In this document: positions 6,393-17,450 of the stretch, piece by piece
How positions within the stretch are numbered: position 1 is the stretch's first letter
How the letters are laid out: each line of letters begins with the position of its first letter
Source: Chara braunii
Taxonomy: Eukaryota > Streptophyta > Charophyceae > Charales > Characeae
Length of the DNA: 28,646 bases
NCBI GenBank assembly: GCA_003427395.1
Contig: BFEA01000103.1
Coordinates: 3,003,584 to 3,032,229, forward strand
Reading direction: 5' to 3'
Position numbers and translations under genes: made by a program
Notes under the pieces: generated by a model
Told to the model about the DNA's origin: nothing
The model's database searches: none
What the model saw: the letters and a program-made list of their open reading frames with translations, nothing else

Positions 6393-9300
6393 TCATTCAA
6401 ACCCATACCAAGCCCTTGAGATCATACTCAGCGCTGAGGGGGGAAAGGGGTCTGGAAGATCCGTTGCTGGTTGTAAAGGGATTACTGGGTCTATCATAGT
6501 CCAATCATTAAAAGTAAGACAGTAATCCGTACCATGTTCTTCTTCTTCACCTCTCTTTGCCCCTTCCCATTTTACCTTCCCTATCTTTCCCCCATGTGTT
6601 CCTCCTAGCCAGCTTTGGTTAAATCGTTGAATGTGTTGAAGTATTTCCTTTTTCGAAGATAGAAATTGAACTTTTTCCTTGCATTGCTCCCATTTTAAAC
6701 TAATGTCTGTTTGTATTTGTTGTTTAACTGTATCATTGAATTCTGGCCCATCAAGCCGAAATCCCTCCATTTCATATGTACATCTTCTTAACCATATGGC
6801 CCATAGTACCGCTCTTCTGCCCGTGCTGAACAGATTTTGTGAGAATTCATCAATAGACTCAGGGGACCAGGTTTCAAGAAGAAGGGCTCTCCAGTCCCNT
6901 GGCCACTGGATTTCTGTCTCTAGATTAGACCATATGCGGTCCCACCACCTCCAAAGCCAAATGGCCCCAGGACACTGAAGGAAGACATGCTCAATTGTCT
7001 CAGGAATTAATTTGGATGGAAATGCAGACCTGCAAAATTTACACCAGGGAAGCGCTATTCCCCTTTGTTCCAGTGTTGTCCTATCTATAAGCCAGCTATT
7101 TGTAGGTAGGCACCTATGCTCTATTTGCCATTGCAGTGAAGCCACTTTTGCAGGTTTAATTTTGGTCTTACTGAACCATTTTACCTTTCTTAATAATTCT
7201 TTATTAATATTTAGATGCTTCATCCATCTTTCCTCTACTTTATCCTTTAACAGAATTCTGGGATGAAACATCCTGTAAGTGGACTTTACTGATAATGTGT
7301 GAAGGGCGCAGGAGTATGTCGTTCCTTTCCTTCCTGTATTTGACCATTTCCAATTATCAGGATCCTGGGTCAGATGACTTATAGGTGTATCAGGTTTAAA
7401 AGCTATCCATTTTTCTTTGTGCCTCAGTACTCTGACCCTGAATATCTGATCTTTTGTCACCCTACTTATACTGTTCTGATCGTTGATCATGACATTGAGA
7501 TTACAATCCAATTCATATGTGGTAAGGAGGACTTCCCCATTTTCCAATACTACAACAATATTGCCTAAGACACTTGGATTATCTTTTATAGCCACCCAAT
7601 CACTTTCCAATATCTGAGGACCCTTTTTTAGAATCCTTACCCAATCCAATGGTATCCAATCAATTATATTGTCTAAGGCTTTCTCAGTATGATGACAATA
7701 TCTAAGATGAGTCTGTAATTGTGAAGGGGTAATCCACTCTCTTCTCTCACTATCCCAGATGTCCTTTATCCTAATACCATTTTTAACCCACCCCTTCCAA
7801 GCTTTCCAAGGGGAATCCGTACAGTGAAGGACACATCCCTGGGGATCTTTGGGGAGACTATTATCAAAGAGTGGTTGTTGACATACTTTCTCCCATCTTT
7901 CAGGAGGGTTTCGATCTGTTAGTGGTAATTTCCTCCATGTTTTGATGAGGTTAGGCCAAAATGCATCGTTATGTAAGTCTATTTTTGTTGCCCTCCTATT
8001 TGATACACATTGGTCTAGTGGTTCGTTCAAAGTACCTTTCGGTATAGGCCACAACCTATTTTCTAACCACATCATAGGATCTATGTAGTCTAGTGATATC
8101 GGGGCTAGGCGTCTGATCTGTTCTCATGCCAACACACTCAAGGGAGTCTGGGGATTAAAAAGTAGGCGTTTAATCCATTGAACTGATAAGGCCATAACTT
8201 GTAAAGAAGGGTCAATGATACCCAATCCTCCTCTAGTCTTAGGTTGTATCACTGATTGCCAAGCAACTCTGCTAATTACCTTATCGAGCTCATGATTACC
8301 TCTCCATAAAAAGACTGATAATTGACGTTGTAGAGCCTTTAACACTTTCTTATCTAGGGCCCATATTGCTGATTTATACCAGATCGAGGCTAAGACCGCA
8401 TTGTTAATTACCAGAGTACGCCCAAAGAGGGAAGTTTGTTTACCCTTCCAGAGTTCCAACTTAGCATATGCTCGTTTACTTATACACTCGTTGTTGGTTG
8501 ATGGTTTTCCTACTGCTGATAGGGAAATTCCTAATACTCTAATGGGGGTATCCAATTAGAGTCATTTTACTTGAGGTAATTCAAGGGGTCTTACTCCTTG
8601 CTGATGAATCCACCAACCCATGGTCTTGTTACCCCAATTAACCCTCATATCAGACAGTCTACAAAATCTATCTATTAGCTTGCTTATTGCTCCTAAGTTC
8701 TCATTTGATGCTTCTACCATCAGGGACAGATCATCAACAAAGAGAGAGCAGACAAGAATGACTTCCTTTGGAATAGACGACACTTGAATTCTTTTAATGT
8801 CTTTATGTTGTCTGAGGTTCGCTGCCAAAGCCTCTATAATTATGACAAAGAGAAAGGGGACAATTGGGTCTCCCTGTCGTACCAATCTCTGTAATGAGAT
8901 AGGGGGGGCTAGATTACCGTTTACCATAACCCTGGTGGTAGCGTTCGTATGCAGTATTTTTACCCACTTTCTGAAGCTTGGACCAAAGTTAAATTTTTCT
9001 AGACATTTGTCTAAAAATATCCAGTCCACATGGTCATAAGCTTTTTCAAAATCTATAAATGTGAAGGCTGCATTGCGTTTAGATTGGCGTGATAACCTAA
9101 TCAGTTCATTAACTAATAATATATTATTTTGAATATTCCTACCTATAATGAACCCAGTTTGTGTTGGGTGGATAATTTTAGCAATGACCTTGGATAGTCT
9201 ATTGGCGGGGGTTTTCGCCATAAGTTTGTAGACCATTGTTAAAAGGGTAATAGGGCGATAGTTACGAATGTTGGTTATATCCTCTTTTTTGTAAAGAAGA

Positions 9301-10922
9301 GTTAATATCCCTTGGCCCACAAATTCTCCCATTTGCCCAGAAGACCAGACTGCCCGATAGAAGTCCATGAGGTCTTGTGAGAGGAAGTCTCATAAGACTT
9401 CCAAAAATTCCTTAGGGAGACCATCAATGCCTGGGGTCTTTTCTTCTTCCATTAGCATTAGAGCTGTCCATATTTCCTCTTCTGAAACAGACATGTTTAA
9501 CTCCTCTTTTTGAGCTTCTGTTCGTGATTTATTCAATGGTGTAAGAAACTCATCTATTTCCTGCAACCTCAGATTTTCCGGGATATTTTTAGTTCCTGAC
9601 TTAAAGAGATCCTGATAGAAATCCCTAGCTATTTTCATACATGATGTTGAAGATGTGACCAATGGAACGTTCCTATGTAAAAAGTCTTCTAGGACTTCAA
9701 TAACTGTGCGACCTGAGTTAATTTTTGCCAAAGAAAAAAATCTTGCATCCATCTCCCCTTCCATTTGATGTTTCCTCAGCTTACCCCTAATCCTTATTCC
9801 TTGCCACCTATAGTCCATTAGGGTCAGCAACTGATCCTCCAATTCCTTCATTTCTTGAGCTAAGGGTTCTAAAGACTCCATTTCATCAGATTCATTCTCC
9901 TGTTGTTGGAGTTGTTGAATTCTCTGGAGCAAGTGTGTTTCTTTAGAATGTCTTTGTGAGGCTAGGAGTTTAGAATATTCATTGCATTTACGACCTAGAA
10001 ATGCTAGGCCGTTGTTAAACCATATTGTGTCATCTTGGATGAGGTTCCGCTGGTTACGCTAGAATGACCAAACATCCTTGAGGTAAGAAATGAAGTTCTC
10101 AATCTTCAGATGAGAGGTATTAAGTTTATAGAATCATTTCCCCTGATCTGTTTTTTTCCTGAATGATAGGACTACAACACACATAGCATGATCAAAGCCT
10201 GGTAAAGGACTTCGCGGGAAGATCTCAGCACACTGTATTTCTCCCTGAAGTGCTTCAGACATTAAAATAAGATCAATACGTGATTTCGACCCCAAACTAG
10301 ATTGACCTTTCCTGAAACAGGAGAAAAGTCTCTGAGTAGGATTAAGTCGTCTATAGGAATAAAAAAGGTTGAGGGACTGACATAGATTATTTATTATTAT
10401 CTCTTCTAACTCAATATATGTAGGACATGGGGATGGAATGTGTCATTGATCAAGTTGTCTATTCGGTGCTGCATTAAAATCTCTAGCTATAATAACCGGA
10501 ATCCCTTGTGGAAGTCGAGGAAGAGATGATTCAAATCTGTTTTGTCTTTCTCCAACATCATTCGGCCCATATACACATAGGATACATACCACCTCCAATT
10601 CAAGCATTACTAGAATAAAAGTCCATCTTCCTTCCTCCTTGTCTACTTCCGCATAAATGGGGTCTGCCCTAGAATGAGGGGGGATCCAAATAGCTACACT
10701 TGCACTACCAGATTTAGGTGCATGGACTCTAAAGGCTTGGTGGGGCCATATTACCTTATGCATATGGTGATGTGCATCCGTATTCATCAGATGGGTTTCC
10801 TGGATACAGATGACATCGGGCCATTCCCTTCCCCCTATACCTTTTATCTGATCATAGATTGCTTGTCTTTTTGTTTGTTGAGCTGAGGCTAATCCATTAA
10901 CATTCAGCGACCGCAGATCCAA
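6393..10922 (-). pseudogene. LINE A ORF2: endonuclease / reverse transcriptase / zf-RVT
   Basis: One frame of 1510 codons, interrupted by stops at 10445, 10136, 10061, 9392, 8564, 8558 and 8126 but with no frameshift seen. The product would nick target DNA and reverse-transcribe the element RNA. Endonuclease: LNVNG (codons 6-10), QETH (41-44), YGPN (118-121), RDFN (147-150, normally GDFN, so a key Gly is changed), SRIDLI, and FDH in place of SDH. RT: NYRPITLL (554-561), FIDFEKAYDHVDW (622-634), RQGDP (682-686) and FVDD (728-731, normally [YF]ADD; plus-strand 8730-8741). Next come a barrel-like segment (about 1106-1172), a zf-RVT CCHC (C1294, C1297, H1312, C1317) and a conserved tail ending DPFPPSALS. 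No ATG precedes LNVNG; the frame opens after a TGA, and the first codon used here is TTG. N6899 leaves one residue unknown. Confidence 0.95.
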
Positions 10923-11069
10923 GTCTGCACTCCTTTTTAGAGACCTTCATTCCTTATTTTTGTTATATAATGCATCTATTACTTTAATTCCTCTTATTAT
11001 ATTATCCTAATGTTCTTTCCACATACCGAGGAAGGAAGCTTAAGAAAATGTATGGAGAAATTAGAGGTC

Positions 11070-14000
11070 TCACAATGCACTCAAAGGCTGCCAAACCCCC
11101 TCATCCAATACTCCACCAGCTTCCAATGTATTCTGCCTTAACAGTCTCACGAGAATAGTGTCCACGTCTGTCTCAGACCAAAACTTGTTAGCCTTAACCT
11201 TTAAGAGTTGCATCTCCTTGAGAGCTCCTCCCCCCATCCATTGAAGATCTACCTGTTTTGAAGGGTCATATCTCAGGAAGACATCTTTTTCCGCTATCTT
11301 TTGTGATCCTGAGATGAGTGTGAACATGGATGTAACTCCATTAGGCAAATGGTCGTTGATGAATCTGGAAATCTCTTGTTGACTTGGATTTTCACCCTTC
11401 CGTGTGTCCAAATCTGGAGTGATGGAAAAGGCCGAAGAGAAAGTGCCAAGAATAGTAATCTCTTCATACACCGCCCCTTGTGGTTCTGACAACCCCACCT
11501 CTCACACATCCTCCTTCCTCCTTACTGGCATGATTACTATACCCACCTTAGTAGTAGTCATCTCCCCCTGACCCATCAACAACCTGTATTTTAATTTATG
11601 CCTCTTACTTGTCAACTCAGATATCTGCATAGTGTTAGGTTGGGAACCCTGATCATCATCCAAATTCATAGGAACCTCTTTCTCTGATGACACCGGTATG
11701 ATTGATTCATCAGTTAGGTCCACCACCTGTTTCGTCTTGCTTGCCTTCTTTGTTGCTTGCTCAGTCTCATTCCTACCCATAGCAACTCTCTACTATTGAT
11801 GAACTTGAATTTCTTTTCACCAGTTATTTCAGAGATAACTTTTGTTAACTGCATAGCCCTTTTATAGACCATGATAGCCTTTGGATTCTCCTTATCACGC
11901 TCCTTTTCTGTTTTCTTGTTATCACTTTGTTCACTTGACATTTCATTCAGCGGTACTCCTTCAATCAGCAGTAAGTCTGCAGAGGACAGATTTTGATCTT
12001 CTTGATCCTCTTGAGCATCCTTCTTTCCTTGCCCCTTAGCTTCTCCCTCCTGATACATCCCAGTCATTTTAGAGGTAGTTGGGTCTTGCAAATCTATCAT
12101 TTGATATCCCCCTGTTCCTTCTAATAAATGATTAAGATCTTTCCCATTGGGTGGATAAAACCGAATCAAAACAATATGCAAGAGACGGTTATAAATGTCG
12201 TCCCAGTTCATGCCTTGCTTGGGACCCTGTTCCATCACTATCTTGAGGCTATGACTGTTTTCAAGCATGGGAACGAGTTGCCTATAGACCTGATCCCAGA
12301 CCATATATGAGAGTCCTGTGTGACTGAGCTTCATATTGACTAGCAGCCAATATGCAACTTTTAATAGTTCCGTTTGAAGGCCCGTAGATAAATCCGTTTC
12401 TTTATTTGCTATTACAAGCGCAGGTGGTGGTTCCACAACATGTTCCACCTCCATATGATCGCTCCCAAAGGCCTCCTTGAAAGGGTCTATGTCCATGGGA
12501 TCCTCTGACTGTGTGGTTCGTTCCTTCTCTTGGTCGTTGGTGTCACAAACATTTGTGTTTCCTATAGATAGACTTTCTTTTTCTTTCAGTACCTCCATCT
12601 GTTCTTCATGTGCCAAAAGTTCAAATTGGTTTGTAATTTGTACCCCCTGTTCCACCCCCTGTTCCACCCCCTGTTCCATTGGAACTGGTTGATCAGAAAG
12701 AACAGATTGTGAGGACTGTGCGGAATGTGACAATTGTGTGAGTTGATTTGCCGAAGTCAATTCCTGCTTATCATTACTTTTTCCTTTGCGCTGAACTTAT
12801 TTCCATTATTTTCCTGGATCCAGGCTTATGGCAGGTAAGTAAGCTGCTGCCGATGGGCCTATACTCCTTGAGTTATTAGCAGCAGCTTTACCTTTTTCCA
12901 TAGACTGTATCTCTTGATGACTTTGTTGTCCATTGGAATTAGTCGTCTTTTTATGGATATCCTTATCTCCACCAGACGATCCTCCAGGGTTTCCAACAGT
13001 CTCTTCAACCACATGGTGACTCAACCTCGGTCCCCCCTTTGCCATGAGGTTATCTTGGGCCATTGGTCCCTCATTGGGGCGCACTGCTTGCTGGGAAACG
13101 GCAGTTTGCGCACCCTTACCTCTTGATTGTCCAGCCTTCGAGGCTTGTGAACCCTGAAGAGGGGACTGAGGTGGAACCCAATCTGCTGGTGGTCGTGGAA
13201 CTTTGCGCAAATCCCCCCTTCGTTCCCAAAACCATCCTATTTGTTGGCCTTCTTGATTTAATTCATCACTGAACACCCAACCTTCATACCCCTGAACCGT
13301 CGGGACCCATCTGTGTAGTCGTTGCTGGTCGCATTTCAGTTTGGGACCTTGTGGTGCTGCATGCTGCGGGTGCACTAGGCATGCAAATTCTGTGCTGATC
13401 TCCCATAAGCTTTACACTTAAAGCACCAAGGTCGGAATTTGTGAGCAGTGTGAATCTGATAAATCATGCTTCCCATCTTGAATGGGACAATATCATCCAG
13501 CGAGAACATCTGATCCTTGGGTAAGTCCAAAGCTAACATCATATGGTCATCTCTCTTTGCAACGTAAGTGGGCAACGGATCGATAAAGTCTACAATTTTG
13601 AACTGTTGTCCAAAATCGTGGATGAACGCTGCTTGTACCTCAATAGGGATATGCCTGAACTCTACCCAGTAAAAGTCTCTCATCATTTGTTCCCTCTTCT
13701 CCTTTGGACCTACCTTCTTAGGCAGCCATGGGTATATTCTGACTTCCGATCTATCCCAATATATCTTCTTCCATCCATCAATCTGCTTCTTGTCCTGCTC
13801 GAATAAGCAGAGGACTGTGAACACTGTTGGGGAGACCGGTAGTATTAAAAAGAATTCAGACACAGCGTCTGGATTCCCCTTCATTGCTTCAAGCCTTTTG
13901 CAGATCCATTTGAGTTTGTCATTAATAGATTTATATGCACAATCGTCATAAAATATCCAATTGTTCGCGTGCTTGGAATAAATCTCATCTCTTCGAGCCA

Positions 14001-14868
14001 ACTTGTCTGTGAGATACGATTTCATCAGTGTCTTACTCCCTCCTTGCTCAGAGATCAACTTTTCTGATGGTAGAAGGAATAGAGAGAGAAAGTAGGCCCT
14101 GGCCGACGACAAGTTACGTAACGGTACCTTCAGTTCTTCTGTTTGGTCGCCAGTTAGGCCAATTGTGGGGCGTTTGATATCCAGCGTTTTATCAAGGAGA
14201 GATGCCCTAACTTTCTGTGCCCAAGACAGTTGAGAAGAGCTATGAGAAAAGGAGTGAGAGGATGATTCTGCTTTTTGGTTAGAACGTGTTGTCGAATGCT
14301 GATACCTTCCTGTTTTTTGTTCACTCACTCTTTCTTCCTCCGTGAGAATTTCCTCTTCTCCTTCGTTCATTTCAAACTCCTGTATCTGATTATTTTGCTC
14401 ATTCTGATTTGTCCCCACATTCTGGATAATCCTTTGTGAATCATGTTCCATTGTCTGTGGAAGAGGATGCCCCTGATTCTCTTGTTCTTTCGAAGTGAGG
14501 GCCATTACTTGCTCCTCCCCCGCCTCCATTCGCTGCATATTTCCTCTTGCATATGACTTGGCCATTACAACCACCCCTCTTTCCTGTGGAATACCGTGTA
14601 TAGCTCCTACTGCCTTCCATCCTCTCTTCACCCCGTCCCCCTCCCCACCCCCTCCTCCCCCCATTACAGTGTCATTACCATTCTTCGATCTTGAAGCATT
14701 TCCTTCCATTTTATCTCCCTGATTGGCCAGCAAGCCACTCATCCTCCCTACAGTGAGGCCTCTCGGCCTCCTATAGGCAGCAGGTCCTAGCTGACGAAAA
14801 AGGGTGCGGTGCATAGCCCCCTGGTAAAATAAAAGTGAGTCTGGTCCTCTCAGTCTTCTGGAATTCAT
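11070..14868 (-). pseudogene. LINE A ORF1: RNA-binding gag-like protein, broken
   Basis: Begins at an ATG (MNSRRLRGPDSLLFYQGAM), a start supported by LINE B, which has MNMGYGKANLKG...LIFYQGAM. Segment 1 (14868-13375) has an acidic, low-complexity first half. It is followed by a DUF4283-like region (LKVPLRNLSSARAYFLSLF to FYWVEFRHIPIEVQ) and a degraded knuckle, CFKCKAYG, with the expected His replaced by Arg. DUF4283 plus CCHC is the usual plant L1 ORF1 layout and implies RNA binding in the retrotransposition particle. A frameshift near 13375 leads into segment 2 (to 11714, with TAAs near 12806 and 12799). Another near 11780 leads into segment 3 (to 11070, with a TGA at 11504). The part after the knuckle is unusually long and contains a three-fold EQGV repeat and VVDLTDE. 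I do not recognise any domain in it. Confidence 0.8.
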
Positions 14869-15166
14869 CTTTTCTGATTCTCTTTCCCTACCCTGCTTTA
14901 ACTTATAAACCTGATGTATATTTGAGAAGTTGTTGAATTCTTCAGTAAGGATAGTGAAGTAAGTGTATTAGTCGATACTTACAGATAATTGATTGGATTG
15001 ATTGTGAATGGTTAATGATGATTAATGGGATTTTGTGAAAAGACGAGAATAAATTATAAATAATTCAAATGAATTAACAATTTCAATCCGAAGATTACTA
15101 CCTCAAGAGGAGTTCATTTTCCCCTTTCCTCCTCCCCCTCCCTTTTTTTTTTTTTTTTTTTTTTTT
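14869..15166 (-). other. Probable 5' UTR of LINE A, bordered by an A24 tail of an upstream element
   Basis: Minus-strand sequence between an A24 run (T on plus at 15143-15166) and the ORF1 start. Just after the A run it is purine-rich, then AT-rich. It has no coding content. The A run implies that LINE A inserted next to, or immediately 3' of, another poly(A)-ending retroposon that I could not identify. Confidence 0.5.
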
Positions 15167-15533
15167 GGCTGGCTAGGAGGAACCAATCATGAGGTGTAAA
15201 TGGGATGGAAGGATGAGAAGTGCAAGAGACGTCACGTACTCAGATTTCAGGAGCCCCAAATCTCGTATTTCTCTCCTCCTCCTATCTTGATGTGTTTCCA
15301 AGTTTAACTGTGTGAAGACTCCTTCTCATTCTGTGACCAGCTGTCTTCAATCCCAGAAGCAAACACACTTGCTGCTGTCTGGGTAGACTCTGAATCTCTC
15401 CGCTCCCGATCAGTTAGATCCCAAAGCTAGTTGAATGTTGCAGATCACAGAGTGAGCTGGATGCTTCCTATCTATGCACCCCCCGACTTGACTATTTCCT
15501 AAATCAAAACGTGGTGCATCCTCTCTGCCACCA
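15167..15533. other. Unassigned DNA
   Basis: I see no gene, RNA or repeat that I can name. It lies between the A24 boundary of LINE A and the higher-order repeat block. Confidence 0.4.
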
Positions 15534-15654
15534 CACCTTTCGCCTACCTGATCAGTGTATCGGTTCTAGTACTGTGAGATACCTTACGTGCTTGAAGCAC
15601 TAATCCTCCTAATCTCATGCGCGCAATTGAGAGAGAGGGAAAGAAAGAGAAAGA

Positions 15655-15660
<6 letters not shown>

Positions 15661-15727
<67 letters not shown>
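15661..15727 (+). repeat. (GA)n microsatellite in the first large unit
   Basis: Pure GA run of about 67 bp, preceded by an impure purine stretch. It sits at the matching place in the large unit to the GA/G tract at 16401-16500. Confidence 0.97.
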
Positions 15728-15731
<4 letters not shown>

Positions 15732-16399
15732 CTAAGGCAACTCGCGATGATGACCTGCTATCCGCTTTGAGTTACCTGGCATCATCCTAGGACAACAATG
15801 AAGCTTTCGCATGTGACTTACAAGGCGCCTGATGTCACACTTTCCGCTCTTAGATTATCGGAAAATAGTTATCCCAAATGACATATGATGGCGGAATGAC
15901 AATCCATCGCACGTGGCACACCTACCATGTTACCACATTGCTCCTTGATATGAAATCCCCCTCGCTCCGCACTATCATCATCCCTTGATCTTCACTCTAG
16001 TACACTCTCAGTCAGTCGTCAGATTCGTTCTTCATACCGACTCATACTATCCGACTCGTAGTCCCGCAGAAACTAGTGATTACAATGTCAGGAAATGGCG
16101 TTGATGACTGGATTACCACTAGACAATCGTGGCACACCCTCACTGTTGCCACATTACTTTTTGTTCTGATACTACTACCTATGATATTTTCCAACTGGAC
16201 ACACGTGGCACTCCCTCACTATTGCCCCATTAATCTTTGATCTGATGTCCCCTTCGTGAAGGCGACTCGCGATGAGGGCATGAAAAAAAATAAACCAAAG
16301 TGTGGCACCCTTTCGCTTACCCAATTTGTGTATCAGTTTTAGAACTGCGAGATACGTCACGTGCATGAAGCGCTAATCCTCCTAAGCGCATGCGCGCGC

Positions 16400-16400
<1 letters not shown>

Positions 16401-16486
<86 letters not shown>

Positions 16487-16500
16487 GGGGGGGGGGGGGG
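16401..16500 (+). repeat. (GA)n followed by a 25-nt G run
   Basis: GA tract ending in an uninterrupted G25 at 16476-16500, then AGGGGGAGG. The all-purine strand and the G run can form triplex or quadruplex structures and are prone to length error in sequencing. Confidence 0.95.
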
Positions 16501-17450
16501 AGGGGGAGGATTCTAAGGCAACTCGCGATGATGACCTGATATCCACGTTGCGTCACGTGGCACGTGGCATCATCCCAGGACAGCAATGAAACTTTCACAT
16601 GCGACGTATAGGGCGCCTGATGCCACACTTTCCACTCTTAGATTGGCAGAAAATAGTTATCACTAGTTCACTAAGATGACGGGATGACACTTGTCGCACC
16701 AACAATGTTACCTCATTGTTCTTGATATAATATCCCCTTCGTTCTGCCCTGTCATCATCCCCTGCTCTGCACTCTAGTACTCTCTCTGTCGGGCATCGGA
16801 TTCTTCTCCATTCCGACTTGTAATTAGTGACCACAATGACTGGATTAGCGCTGATGACTGGATTACCACGGGACATACAAGGCGCACCCTTCACTGCTGC
16901 CACATTACTTTTTGCTCTGATTTCACTCTCGTCGATACTTTCACAATTGAACACACGTGGCACACCCTCACTGTTGCCTCATACCTCTTTGATCTGATAT
17001 CCACGACGTGCCACTTAGTATCATCCCACACCGCCAATGATACTCTCACGTACGTTCCCACAGGACGCCACCGACGATACGATCACGTACAATCAGCAGG
17101 GCGCCTACTGGCTCTAATGCACTCTCTGACGGGCATGGGATTCGTTCTCCATTCCGACCGCGTCATGCCTCTTAATATCCTCCCATACCACCAAGATTCA
17201 CTCACGTACGTGCTCGCAAAAGCCACCGACGATACGATCAATTATGATCTGCAGAGCACCTACTTGCTCTAGTGTCTTCTCTGTCGGGCATCGGATTCGT
17301 TCTCCCTTCCGACTCATAGGCGCGGTCACAATGGCCGGGAATGGCGCTGATGACTGGATGACAACGGGAAGCTCTTGGCACACCCTCACTGTTGCCACAT
17401 TACTCTTTGCTATGATATCCTCATCGTTCCCCGTGGCAACATCCCATACC

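Larger units (their letters stand above)
6157..15141 (-). mobile_element. LINE 'A': near full-length L1-type retrotransposon
   Basis: About 9 kb on the minus strand. It has a 5' region (15141-14869), a long ORF1 (14868-11070), a spacer of about 147 bp, ORF2 (10922-6393), a 3' UTR of about 150 bp and a terminal module with poly(A) ending at 6157. The 5' limit is inferred from a T24 run at 15143-15166, which on the minus strand is the A tail of whatever lies upstream. I did not find a convincing target-site duplication. The copy is dead, but most ORF2 damage is by point nonsense changes rather than frameshifts, so it is probably not very old. Confidence 0.85.
15534..17450 (+). repeat. Higher-order tandem repeat block with ACGTGGCA-bearing subrepeats
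   Basis: Two large diverged units, about 15534-16300 and 16306-17010 (offset 772 bp), each begin with a CACC(C)TTTCGC-like sequence. Each holds a GA tract, then GATTCTAAGGCAACTCGCGA, GGCGCCTGATG and CTCTTAGATT. Then come two or three copies of a subrepeat of about 50 bp (GTGGCACACCCTCACTGTTG, then CCACATTACT). Two shorter units of about 155-165 bp follow (about 17014 and 17176), sharing CACGTACGT, GCCACCGACGATACGATCA and CGGGCATSGGATTCGTTCTC. A third partial copy of the large-unit tail follows (to about 17450). The ACGTGGC cores match plant G-box/ABRE sites, but nothing here shows regulatory use. Overlapping open frames are not genes. Confidence 0.85.

Noticed and set aside
14495-14722. Plus-strand frame with a proline run, and other plus-strand frames within 6393-14868
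   Set aside because: They are antisense shadows of LINE A ORF1 and ORF2.
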